In this document: one piece after another, positions 54,736 to 63,209 of the stretch
Numbering within the stretch: position 1 is the first letter of the stretch
Layout: each line of letters starts with the position of its first letter
NCBI GenBank assembly: GCA_050953445.1
Contig: JBMNMS010000001.1
Span: 434,001 to 498,000 of the forward strand
Direction: 5' to 3'
Source of the DNA: JBMNMS01 sp050953445
GTDB taxonomy: Bacteria; Bacillota; Clostridia; Peptostreptococcales; Anaerovoracaceae
Length of the DNA stretch: 64,000 nucleotides
Position numbers and translations under genes: made by a program
Notes under the pieces: model-generated
Databases searched by the model: none
Seen by the model: only the letters and a program-made list of their open reading frames with translations
Told to the model about the DNA's origin: nothing

Positions 54736-55548
54736 TCATGTAAAAACCTCTTCATTTATCGAAATTTTCATAAAACCGTCGTCTTCGTTTATCCCTTCCA
54801 AATATATGAGAGGGGTATAGTCCTTAACCTTCTTTTGCACTGGCTCCCTTGAAACGATCATTATTCCGGTTCCCGCAATGTCAACATTGAATTCACCAAG
54901 AAGCTCCCTTATGCCCCTTACACTTCCACCCGCCCTCATGAAGTCATCGATTATAATGGCTTTACTTCCCGGCAATATGGCCCTCTTGGATAGATACATC
55001 TTCTGTACTCTATCAGATGATCCGGAAAAATAATTTATACCTATGGTAGTACCCTCTGAAATCCTACTTTCCCGTCTGACCACTGCTAATGGCAGATTCA
55101 TAAACCTGGCCGTCATCAGCGCTACAGGTATACCTTTCGTTTCTATGGTAACCACGTAATCCGCGCCGCTATTTATAAACTTTCCAGCAAATATCTCGGC
55201 AGCCCCCGAGACAAGATCCGAATCAAACATCATATCCGATAGATAAAGCAACCCTCCCCCTAAAATGCGACTTTTATCCCCAAGCCTTTGGGAAAACCTT
55301 TCCAGCAAAGCTAAGCCTGACTCCCTGGATATGGAAGGCACAAGCCTGAGTCCCCCTTTTACACCGGAAATGGTCTCAATCCGCCCCAAATCCATGGTAT
55401 CCAAAATATCCTTAGCTATATTAATATCCTCGCTTATGCTGGATTTTGCGGCTCCTAGCAATTGGCAGAAGTAGTTAAGTGAATATAGTTTGTAAGGATT
55501 TTTAGATAAAACTCTAATAATAGTTCCTACCCGTTCTATCCGCTTCAT
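54736..55548 (-). CDS. purR: Pur operon repressor
   Basis: The 270-aa protein joins an N-terminal winged helix (VGTIIRVLSKNPYKLYSLN) to a phosphoribosyltransferase domain with the PRPP-binding loop AIIIDDFMRAGGSVRG. It represses purine genes and responds to PRPP. A sigma-A promoter lies 60-90 bp upstream. Confidence 0.96.
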   Translation of the reverse strand: MKRIERVGTIIRVLSKNPYKLYSLNYFCQLLGAAKSSISEDINIAKDILDTMDLGRIETISGVKGGLRLVPSISRESGLALLERFSQRLGDKSRILGGGLLYLSDMMFDSDLVSGAAEIFAGKFINSGADYVVTIETKGIPVALMTARFMNLPLAVVRRESRISEGTTIGINYFSGSSDRVQKMYLSKRAILPGSKAIIIDDFMRAGGSVRGIRELLGEFNVDIAGTGIMIVSREPVQKKVKDYTPLIYLEGINEDDGFMKISINEEVFT

Positions 55549-55607
55549 GAGAACCTCTCCCCAATGAAAAGAATATGATGAAATACCAAGGTTATAATAG
55601 TTCTATA

Positions 55608-55636
55608 ATCATATTAGCTTTTTGTTTTTTTGTCAA
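55608..55636 (-). promoter_or_regulatory. Sigma-A promoter of purR
   Basis: On the minus strand: -35 TTGACA (55636-55631), 17-bp spacer, -10 TATGAT (55613-55608). Confidence 0.75.
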
Positions 55637-55662
55637 TTTACAGGTATTTTTTGTGCCACATA

Positions 55663-55671
55663 TGATATAAT
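55663..55671 (+). promoter_or_regulatory. Extended -10 promoter of murC
   Basis: TGATATAAT (TGn plus TATAAT at 55666-55671) with no clear -35, about 45 bp before the murC ATG. Confidence 0.5.
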
Positions 55672-55715
55672 TCCTTTTATTAGCCGAAATCACTGTTACT
55701 ATTACGGAGGTCGTT

Positions 55716-57107
55716 ATGCTTCAACTGTCAAAGTTTAAACATATTCATTTCATTGGAATCGGTGGTATAGGGCTTTCCGCCATTGCTGAAATCTTCCTGT
55801 CCCGGGGGTGTCTGGTATCCGGTTCTGATATGAAAGAAAGCGATATCACCATGGGATTGCAAAAACATGGGATTCAAATATACATTGGTCACAGCAGAGA
55901 TAATGTGGAAGGTGCTGACCTGATTGCCTATACATCCGCAATATCCCCCGATAATCCGGAGCTGATAGCGGCCAGAGAAAAGGGTATAGAAACAGCCTCC
56001 CGGGCTGAAATATTGGGGGCTCTGATGAAAGAATATGAAAACAGCATTGCCATCGCCGGTACCCATGGCAAAACCACTACAACAGCCATGGTCTCCTTAA
56101 TTTTAGAAAAGGCTTTGCTGGATCCCACAATACTGGTAGGAGGGTATCTGGCTGAAATCGGCGGCAATGTCAAAGTGGGGGGGCATGAATATTTCATTAC
56201 CGAAGCCTGTGAATATATGGATAGTTTTCTATCCCTTCGCCCTAAAGTTGAAATCATTTTAAACATAGATTCAGATCATTTAGACTATTTTAAGGATATA
56301 GAACATATTGTTAACTCCTTTGCCCAATTTACAAAGTTAGTTCCAAACGATGGCTGCATCATTGCTTACGATGCCAATCCCTTTGTAAAGGCGGTTATAC
56401 AAAATCTTCCCTGTACCATTATCACATTTGGATTCAATGAAAACTGTGATTATTATGCCGGAAACATCGCTTTTAATCCCTTAGGAATGCCGTCCTTTGA
56501 CCTTTACTATCAGGAGGAGAAGCTGGCACATTTCAAGCTTTCCCTACCAGGAGAGCATAATATCGCAAATGCACTTGCCGCAGTAGCATGTTGCCGTTAT
56601 CTAGGCGTACCCATGAAAATTATCGCCGAAACATTGGCAGAATTTACCGGCACCCAGAGGCGTTTTGATGTGGTTGGGATTACCCGCAACAAGGTCAGGA
56701 TCATAGATGATTATGCCCATCACCCAACGGAAATAAAGGCTACCCTTTCGGCAGCCAAAAACATTCCGCATAACAAGATCTGGTGTCTCTTTCAGCCCCA
56801 TACCTATACTAGAACTTTGGCTCTCTTCGATGATTTTGCCGAGGCTTTTAAAGAGGCCAACCGTGTGATAATTACGGACATATATGCGGCCAGAGAAAAG
56901 AATATATACAGAATAAGCTCAAAGGAGCTGGTAGCTGAAATGAAGAGAATTTATCCCGAAAAGGATATTTATTTCTTCGCAGATTTCGGCGAAATAGCCA
57001 GCTTTGTTATCAACAACGCGGATTCCGACGATTTGGTGATAACAATGGGGGCCGGTGATATATATAAGGTTGCCGAGATGATTTTGGATAAAAACGGCGA
57101 TGGATAA
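55716..57107 (+). CDS. murC: UDP-N-acetylmuramate-L-alanine ligase
   Basis: The 463-aa ATP-dependent ligase adds L-alanine to UDP-MurNAc. It has HFIGIGGIGLSAIAEIFL for UDP binding, the P-loop AGTHGKTTTTAMV, TEACEYMDSFL, NIDSDHLDYF and DDYAHHPTEIKAT. ACGGAGG precedes the ATG. It is divergent from purR. Confidence 0.98.
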   Translation: MLQLSKFKHIHFIGIGGIGLSAIAEIFLSRGCLVSGSDMKESDITMGLQKHGIQIYIGHSRDNVEGADLIAYTSAISPDNPELIAAREKGIETASRAEILGALMKEYENSIAIAGTHGKTTTTAMVSLILEKALLDPTILVGGYLAEIGGNVKVGGHEYFITEACEYMDSFLSLRPKVEIILNIDSDHLDYFKDIEHIVNSFAQFTKLVPNDGCIIAYDANPFVKAVIQNLPCTIITFGFNENCDYYAGNIAFNPLGMPSFDLYYQEEKLAHFKLSLPGEHNIANALAAVACCRYLGVPMKIIAETLAEFTGTQRRFDVVGITRNKVRIIDDYAHHPTEIKATLSAAKNIPHNKIWCLFQPHTYTRTLALFDDFAEAFKEANRVIITDIYAAREKNIYRISSKELVAEMKRIYPEKDIYFFADFGEIASFVINNADSDDLVITMGAGDIYKVAEMILDKNGDG

Positions 57108-57111
57108 GATC

Positions 57112-57600
57112 CCATTGACATACTCCCACGACTAAAGTTCGTGGGATTCTACTATCATAAGCGTCAGCCTGCTTTGGCAGGTCTTACAGCTCCTCCAGTA
57201 TGAGTTGATGTCCCAACTCTCAAGATGTTGACAGCAGCATTAAAGTCGCGGTCGTGCTTTGTTCCTCAACCGCCGCATGTCCATGACCTTTCTCTTTCAG
57301 CGAATCCCAAAGGCGAATTCTTTTCGCAAGACACTTGATGTGTAGCCCTTTAGCTGTTGCACTATGAAATGAGGGGCATGAATAGAAGGGGCTTTAAGAA
57401 AGAGATGCAAATAATCAGGCATGATTTCAAAAGAGGCTATTTCAACACCTATCTACCCGGCCTTTTCGAGCAGAAGCTCTTTTAGCCTGGTTTCAACATT
57501 CCCGACTAAAACCCTGCGCCTGTATTTATGGCACCAGAATAAATGATACCCTATGTTATATATAGTTGTTGCTGAATGTATCCATCTTGTTTCCATGTTT
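57112..57600 (-). pseudogene. Decayed IS200/IS605-type element
   Basis: The minus strand from 57596 encodes a TnpA (Y1 transposase) start (YHFLWCHKYRRRVLVGN) with an in-frame TAG after about 49 codons. The HUH motif is changed (DYLHLF instead of DHVHLF), and the frame then ends early. Next comes a remnant of the TnpB C-terminus in a shifted frame (TKHDRDFNAAVNIL, the RuvC-III DRNxA region), ending PAKAG. A hairpin CCCACGA-N7-TCGTGGG at 57124-57144 marks the right end typical of these elements. Most of tnpB is deleted and the element cannot move. Confidence 0.85.
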
Positions 57601-57647
57601 ATATTATCGATATGATTATACCGATGTTTCGTAAATACTTCTATAAC

Positions 57648-57690
57648 AAAATAGTTAAGGGACGGATTAATCCGCCCCCTAACTATTTTA
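57648..57690 (-). terminator. Terminator of the SLH propeller gene
   Basis: AAAATAGTTA and TAACTATTTT arms with an inner GGG-CGGATT/AATCCG-CCC helix form a long stem, followed on the minus strand by TTTTG. Confidence 0.8.
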
Positions 57691-57703
57691 TGAAATGATG
57701 GTA

Positions 57704-60580
57704 TTAAACCCCATCTTCAGAATCAATAATCCTTATCCATCTTTCAAAGTTATTTTCAATTCTTTCGTATTGATGACTGTTGATAGCCTCCTGCATAGCT
57801 TCATAATACCACTCGTCTTTATCCAAATCCGGAAATTGCCTTGCTTCCGGCAAGATATTTTCCTTGCTCACCTTGCGACCTAATACATTATTTATCACCA
57901 TTACAAATTCTGCCCTTGTTATATAGCTATTAGGTTTAAATGTGCCATCGCCATAACCTTGTACCCATCCAATACTTGCCGCATTAAAAATATACCTCTC
58001 TGCCCAGTGTCCTTGTATATCGTTAAATCTCTTTTCTCCGGTGTGCTCTGTGCCGGCAAATTTTGCAACAATAACAGCCAACTCCGCCCTGGACATAAAA
58101 TCCTTCGGTCTGAAACTACCATCAGGGTATCCCGACATAATGGCATCATCCGCCAAGGCAGTTATATATGCATAAGACCAATTATCTTTGGTAATGTCAC
58201 AAAATTCTTTTCCCGTGTTGCTGATTTGTTCCCTGTACAGGGGATCTAAGATCCTGAATAATACTGCTGCAACTTCTTCCCTTGTTATGAATCCATGCGG
58301 TCTTACGGTATTATCGGGATATCCCTGGATATATGCAAAGTGGTCTTCTGTGTTAATACCTTTGGGGACATCATGATTTGGGATTACAACGGTGCCTCCG
58401 CCGCTGCCCTTTGTGCCGGTTTTATCCCCGCCCTCAGGTGTATCGGGCTGTGGCTTTTCTGCGTTGAGTTTCCATAGTTGCGCCCCATAGAAAGGATTTG
58501 CCGTTCCAATATAAAGATCTTTTACACCCTCTTTCACGGTAGAAGCGGAAACCATAATGCGTACACCATGATTAGATGGGTCATCAAAGCCATTATCGGA
58601 TACAACATCAAAATCTACACCATTTTCTGTAACCAAAAGGTCAAACCCTTTAACAGAGTTTTTAAGGTAGTAATTACACCCGAAGTAATACACCACATTT
58701 CCAATTTCATCGATAATATCTTCCATAGGTTCTAAGAAATTCTCCCTAATTTCACCCAAAATCTTGTCATATCCCGGTAAAATAGTAAGCTTGCCATTTG
58801 TTAATCTATCCTTAAAATTATTATAGCTTTGAACCATTTCCAAGTAGTGGGGAACGGGATCCTTTTTTCCGATACCGGCATCTATCAGCTTCTGAATGCT
58901 ATTAAACATACCCTGCATATACTTGGAGCCTATCATCTTAAAAAAGGCTTCATGATCATCCTCCAACATTCCCAAGGAGCCAATCAGGGTCCTCAATTGC
59001 CCTAACCGATCCTGGTATTCCTCATTGGACATATCCACAAGCTGTCCATCCGTAAGCTGTGTAAATATCGAACTCAATGTGGATGTATCATATGTTCCGA
59101 CCCAAAGCTTGTTATCGTGTTCAATCATACGCCAGACATATTGATTAGAATGACTTCCAAGCCCCACACCCATATTGCCAATCCGGCGAGGGAATACATC
59201 GTTACCGCGTCCTCCCACTAATTCGATTCTTCCTTCACTGTCCATACGATATAAACTAATAGAATGATATAAATCCCAATAAAGGGGAGCAAAGTTTCCA
59301 TGAACTGGTATTTCTGTCAAATCGCACATGGGGTCATTATATGTACCCATATAAAGATGATTATCATACACCCACAAATTACATGACATGGAATAATTGG
59401 TTCCCAGCCCATAGGGATATTTAGCTCCTGCCTTATCCGTATCTCCCACAATCATTTCCCATGTAAAGGATTCATCAGGATTTTTAGTTCCCTGATACAT
59501 AGCAAATCCTATTTTGTCAATACTTTGGGTTTCAGGATTCATCAAGTCCGTGACAACAGTGGCATATAGCTTACCATTATATTCAATAATATCCCATATG
59601 CCGCCTCCGAATAGCCCATCATAATTATGATAACCGGTTGGGCCTAAATCCTCTTCTGTTGCTATAACACGCCAATCCGTTCCATTTTTACTGGCGATTA
59701 TCAAGCTCCCTTCAGGGTATGATTTATCCAAATCCAAAAGACTTGTTTCCGAAGACTCATCTGCCAAGCACATTATAAGCTCATTATCATACTCTATTAA
59801 TCCGTGAACACCGGCGGCAATTCTTTTAGACTGTCCCTCCGGGGTAAGTTCCCTCTTAAATATTACCTCACAGGTATCAGTACCATCCTCGTTGGGGGTA
59901 ACCTTTAGCAAAAACATTGTAGGTGTTGCATTAGTTACAAAGTACATGCTCCCTTTAAAATCCACCACCATTCGATATCCGTGATTATTGGTGCTGCTTA
60001 TAACCGGATCGTTCGACTGTTTACTATCGTATACCAAACTGAACTTTCCGGTTTCCTTATGCAACTTTACAAGTATTCCTCGAACCTTTAGATTCTCGGG
60101 AAACCTATTTCCAAATGCAAACTGCACAAAATCCCTGGCTGTTTTAGCCGCCTTCTGATTTGCTTCCCCTTGTGTCATTTCACCTTCGGCAACCTTATTG
60201 GCATACAGTTCAAGCATCATTTGATATACATGCCTGTAATAAATTCCATAGGTACTATTGTAGCATGTGCCTATATAAATATAGTCTCCCCGGTCTATGG
60301 CAGCCCATGCATAACTTTGCCCCCGACTTTCCTGCTGATCGTTCACTTCATCAACATCCAATAGTCCATCTGCTTCACCTGCCCCAAATCCGGGATTTGA
60401 GACTTTTTCAAAGGTGTAACCCAAATTGTCAGAAGAGTGATAATACCAAATGCTATTAACCTTTTCACTTTTCCCTTGCAAGGTCGATAAATTATTACCG
60501 GAAGCCATCACAGGCATAGATATGCTTGATATCATTGCCGCTATTACAATTAGACATACGAATTTTTGTTTCCTATTCAT
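57704..60580 (-). CDS. Large secreted SLH-anchored protein, predicted beta-propeller
   Basis: The 958-aa protein has a signal peptide (residues 1-26, cut near VMA-SG), a long N-terminal region (about 40-725) with recurring strand motifs such as DYIYIGTCYN, YNGKLYATVVTD, DNHLYMGTYND, NKLWVGTYDT and DLYIGTANPF, suggesting propeller blades, a helical insertion near 520-630, a Gly/Thr-rich linker (GTKGSGGGTVV) and SLH repeats (about 743-958; AYIQGYPDNTVRPHGFITRE, AIMSGYPDGSFRPKD, GYGDGTFKPN). It is attached to the cell wall by the SLH domains. I do not recognise a substrate or enzyme family for the N-terminal region. It stands alone with its own promoter and terminator. Confidence 0.8.
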   Translation of the reverse strand: MNRKQKFVCLIVIAAMISSISMPVMASGNNLSTLQGKSEKVNSIWYYHSSDNLGYTFEKVSNPGFGAGEADGLLDVDEVNDQQESRGQSYAWAAIDRGDYIYIGTCYNSTYGIYYRHVYQMMLELYANKVAEGEMTQGEANQKAAKTARDFVQFAFGNRFPENLKVRGILVKLHKETGKFSLVYDSKQSNDPVISSTNNHGYRMVVDFKGSMYFVTNATPTMFLLKVTPNEDGTDTCEVIFKRELTPEGQSKRIAAGVHGLIEYDNELIMCLADESSETSLLDLDKSYPEGSLIIASKNGTDWRVIATEEDLGPTGYHNYDGLFGGGIWDIIEYNGKLYATVVTDLMNPETQSIDKIGFAMYQGTKNPDESFTWEMIVGDTDKAGAKYPYGLGTNYSMSCNLWVYDNHLYMGTYNDPMCDLTEIPVHGNFAPLYWDLYHSISLYRMDSEGRIELVGGRGNDVFPRRIGNMGVGLGSHSNQYVWRMIEHDNKLWVGTYDTSTLSSIFTQLTDGQLVDMSNEEYQDRLGQLRTLIGSLGMLEDDHEAFFKMIGSKYMQGMFNSIQKLIDAGIGKKDPVPHYLEMVQSYNNFKDRLTNGKLTILPGYDKILGEIRENFLEPMEDIIDEIGNVVYYFGCNYYLKNSVKGFDLLVTENGVDFDVVSDNGFDDPSNHGVRIMVSASTVKEGVKDLYIGTANPFYGAQLWKLNAEKPQPDTPEGGDKTGTKGSGGGTVVIPNHDVPKGINTEDHFAYIQGYPDNTVRPHGFITREEVAAVLFRILDPLYREQISNTGKEFCDITKDNWSYAYITALADDAIMSGYPDGSFRPKDFMSRAELAVIVAKFAGTEHTGEKRFNDIQGHWAERYIFNAASIGWVQGYGDGTFKPNSYITRAEFVMVINNVLGRKVSKENILPEARQFPDLDKDEWYYEAMQEAINSHQYERIENNFERWIRIIDSEDGV

Positions 60581-60634
60581 GATCCTTTTCCCCCTTTTTT
60601 ATTACTAGTTCTTTCAGCATTTTAATCTGTCATA

Positions 60635-60663
60635 ATTCTATGTCGTACCTATGTATGCTGCAA
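60635..60663 (-). promoter_or_regulatory. Promoter of the SLH propeller gene
   Basis: On the minus strand: -35 TTGCAG (60663-60658), 17-bp spacer, -10 TAGAAT (60640-60635). Confidence 0.55.
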
Positions 60664-60708
60664 TAAGAATTACAAGACAAGTTTTGACATACTATGCCAC
60701 TTTAAAGG

Positions 60709-60747
60709 AAAAAAAGGCCTCCCGATTCTTGATATCGAGAGACCTTT
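60709..60747 (-). terminator. Terminator of the cysE-cysS-GNAT operon
   Basis: On the minus strand AAAGGTCTCTCGAT pairs with ATCGGGAGGCCTTT (two mismatches), then TTTTTCC. Arms at 60747-60734 and 60726-60713. Confidence 0.9.
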
Positions 60748-60768
60748 AATTCTTCTTATGGAATATCT

Positions 60769-61044
60769 TTATTTTACTAAAACATCCGACATATCAGGAT
60801 TTTCTTTGAACCACTTTGCCGCATAGGTACACATGGGGCGTATTTTCTTTCCCTGGCACCTTGCAACATCACATACCGCCTCCGTAAGCTTAGAGGCTAT
60901 TTGCTGGCCCCTTAATGACTTATCCACGAAGGTGTGTATAATTGTGACCTCACCTGGAGCCGTTTCGGGAAAAGCAATCTCTGCCAATATTTGACCCTTT
61001 TCATCTTTTAGATATATTTGATTGTCCTCTTTAATAAAATCCAT
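60769..61044 (-). CDS. YjdJ-type GNAT acetyltransferase
   Basis: The protein of about 91 aa has the short GNAT fold of the PF14542 type: IYLKDEKGQILAEIAFPE, HTFVDKSLRGQQIASKL (acetyl-CoA loop RGQQIA) and KIRPMCTYAAKWFKENPD. Such proteins are small with unknown acceptors. The ATG at 61044 has GGAAGGGG; an ATG 27 nt upstream is an alternative. It directly follows cysS. Confidence 0.85.
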   Translation of the reverse strand: MDFIKEDNQIYLKDEKGQILAEIAFPETAPGEVTIIHTFVDKSLRGQQIASKLTEAVCDVARCQGKKIRPMCTYAAKWFKENPDMSDVLVK

Positions 61045-61074
61045 AGCCCCTTCCATCCATTCTTTTTTCATTCC

Positions 61075-62472
61075 TTATAACTTAACTATCTTTACTCCTT
61101 GTGGGGTATCTTCAATGATGATCCCCTTAGCTTTTAAGATATCGCGAATTTCATCAGCGCGGGCGAAATTCTTATTCTTTCTTGCCTCCTGACGTTCCTC
61201 CACAAGAGCCTGTATCTTTGAATCAATATCCTCATTGCCTTCTTTTTGCAACAATCCTAATACTCCTGCCAGCTCACTTACACGTTCCAGGCACGATGCG
61301 GCAAATTCCTTCGAAGCTCCATCCTTAATCAGGGTATTAATGTCCTTAATCATGTCAAAGATTGTGCTAATTCCATCGGCTGTATTAAGGTCATCATCCA
61401 TGGCCTTAATGAAGCTTTCCCTATGTCTATCCAGACCGATTAGTGCTTTCCTCTCCCCTTCGCTTATATCTAACCTTCCATTTGCCTTCAGATGCTCCAG
61501 ATTACCCTTAGCATTGCGCATTCTAAACAGAGCACTCTTGGCCTGCTCCATTAAATCCCTGCTGAAATTTATTGGATTCCTATAGTGGGCTGATAAGAGA
61601 AAAAATCTTATGACCTCACCATCGTATTCCTCCAATATATCCCGCACCGTAAAAAAATTACCTTTTGATTTTGACATTTTTTCATTATCAATTGTTATAT
61701 ATCCGTTATGCATCCAGTAGTTGGCAAAGGGCCTGCCCGTCATCGCCTCGCTTTGAGCAATTTCATTCTCGTGGTGGGGGAAGGTAAGATCCTGACCACC
61801 GGCATGAATATCTATGGTTTTACCCAGAAATTTTGTAGACATTACAGAACATTCAATATGCCATCCCGGTCGACCAGGCCCCCAAGGAGAATCCCACGCC
61901 TTTTCATCAACACTCTTTTGGGCCTTCCACAAAGCAAAATCCAGAGGATCACGTTTTCTCTCATCCACATCTATTCTGGCCCCCATCTCCAGATCCTCTA
62001 TATTCTGTCCGGATAATTTGCCATAGCCCTGATATTTTTTAGTGCTAAAATAAACATCTCCCCCTACCTGATATCCATAATCCTTATCCACTAACTCCTG
62101 CACAAATTCTATGATTTCGTCTATATTTTCCGTCACCTTGGGGTGAACGGTAGCTCTATCCACATTCAGGGCGGAAGCATCCTTAAAGTATTCATCGATG
62201 TATTTTTCGCTTACCTCCGAAGGACTTAGCCCTTCCTCCCTTGCCCTATTAATTATTTTATCGTCTACATCGGTAAAGTTTTGCACATATTTAACATTAT
62301 AGCCGCGGTATTCCAAATACTTACGTAATGTATCGAATACTACAAAAGGCCTGGCATTACCTATGTGAAAATAATTATACACGGTGGGACCGCACACATA
62401 GATTTTAACTTCATTTTCATCAATAGGAATGAATTCTTCCTTCTGTCTTGTCAATGTATTATATATCTTCAT
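61075..62472 (-). CDS. cysS: Cysteinyl-tRNA synthetase
   Basis: The 465-aa class I synthetase has the zinc cysteine and HIGH-like motif in CGPTVYNYFHIGNARP, further zinc ligands in GWHIECSVMS and HHENEIAQSEA, and KMSKSKGN. The start at 62472 is preferred over one 24 nt upstream because AGGAGG lies 9 nt before it, inside the end of cysE. Pairing with cysE is a classic Firmicute operon. Confidence 0.97.
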   Translation of the reverse strand: MKIYNTLTRQKEEFIPIDENEVKIYVCGPTVYNYFHIGNARPFVVFDTLRKYLEYRGYNVKYVQNFTDVDDKIINRAREEGLSPSEVSEKYIDEYFKDASALNVDRATVHPKVTENIDEIIEFVQELVDKDYGYQVGGDVYFSTKKYQGYGKLSGQNIEDLEMGARIDVDERKRDPLDFALWKAQKSVDEKAWDSPWGPGRPGWHIECSVMSTKFLGKTIDIHAGGQDLTFPHHENEIAQSEAMTGRPFANYWMHNGYITIDNEKMSKSKGNFFTVRDILEEYDGEVIRFFLLSAHYRNPINFSRDLMEQAKSALFRMRNAKGNLEHLKANGRLDISEGERKALIGLDRHRESFIKAMDDDLNTADGISTIFDMIKDINTLIKDGASKEFAASCLERVSELAGVLGLLQKEGNEDIDSKIQALVEERQEARKNKNFARADEIRDILKAKGIIIEDTPQGVKIVKL

Positions 62473-63124
62473 AAGGGCCCCTCCTATTTTCAGCATCTTT
62501 CAACTTACCTTCCAATACGGCAATTCTGCGCCTCAGGCATTCCAGTTCCACTGCTACCGGATCTGGCATATCAACTTGATTCATATGGTCCTCTTTTGCA
62601 TCCTGCCTGCTTCTTCTTACGATTTTGCCCGGTATCCCTACAACGGTACAATAAGGTGGGATTTCATCAAGCACAACGGCACCTGCACCTATCTTAGAGT
62701 GATCCCCCACCTTAAATGGTCCCAATACCTTTGCACCAGTACTTATCATTACTCCATTTCCAATAGTAGGATGCCTTTTCCCCGTATCCTTCCCGGTTCC
62801 CCCCAAGGTTACCCCTTGGTAAATGGTTACATCATCACCTATCTCCGAGGTTTCTCCGATTACAACCGCCATGCCATGATCTATCATGCAGCGGTGTCCA
62901 ATTTTAGCACCGGGATGAATTTCAATACCTGTTAAAAAGCGGGTGAACTGCGAAAGCACCCTTGCAAGTAGCTTAAATCCATGATTATATAGCCAGTGGC
63001 TCTTCCTATGAAACATCAGAGCCCATACGCCGGGGTAGCACATGAGCACTTCAAAACCATTTCTTGCAGCGGGATCCCGCTGTAAAACAGCCTTTATATC
63101 CTCTCTGGTCCTTTTAAATGGCAT
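62459..63124 (-). CDS. cysE: Serine O-acetyltransferase
   Basis: The 221-aa enzyme makes O-acetylserine for cysteine synthesis. It has an N-terminal helical part (DIKAVLQRDPAARNGFEV) and hexapeptide repeats with the catalytic GIEIHPGAKIGHRCMIDHGM, TSEIGDDVTIYQGVTLGG and KRHPTIGNGVMISTGAKVLG. The C-terminus is longer than the minimal form. The start at 63124 has AAGGGG and lies after a terminator hairpin that covers the longer frame's start. It overlaps cysS by 14 bp. Confidence 0.96.
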   Translation of the reverse strand: MPFKRTREDIKAVLQRDPAARNGFEVLMCYPGVWALMFHRKSHWLYNHGFKLLARVLSQFTRFLTGIEIHPGAKIGHRCMIDHGMAVVIGETSEIGDDVTIYQGVTLGGTGKDTGKRHPTIGNGVMISTGAKVLGPFKVGDHSKIGAGAVVLDEIPPYCTVVGIPGKIVRRSRQDAKEDHMNQVDMPDPVAVELECLRRRIAVLEGKLKDAENRRGPYEDI

Positions 63125-63145
63125 GGTCAATCCCCTTAAACAAAA

Positions 63146-63171
63146 TATGGCGGGCATATACCCGCCATAAA
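63146..63171 (-). terminator. Terminator of the M23 peptidase gene
   Basis: ATGGCGGG and CCCGCCAT form an 8-bp stem with a 6-nt loop, followed on the minus strand by ATTTTGTTT. It lies before cysE, which then needs a promoter within or after it; none is obvious. Confidence 0.8.
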
Positions 63172-63209
63172 TTATATCTTATATTCACTTTCAAGGCAAA
63201 GGTTTTCCC

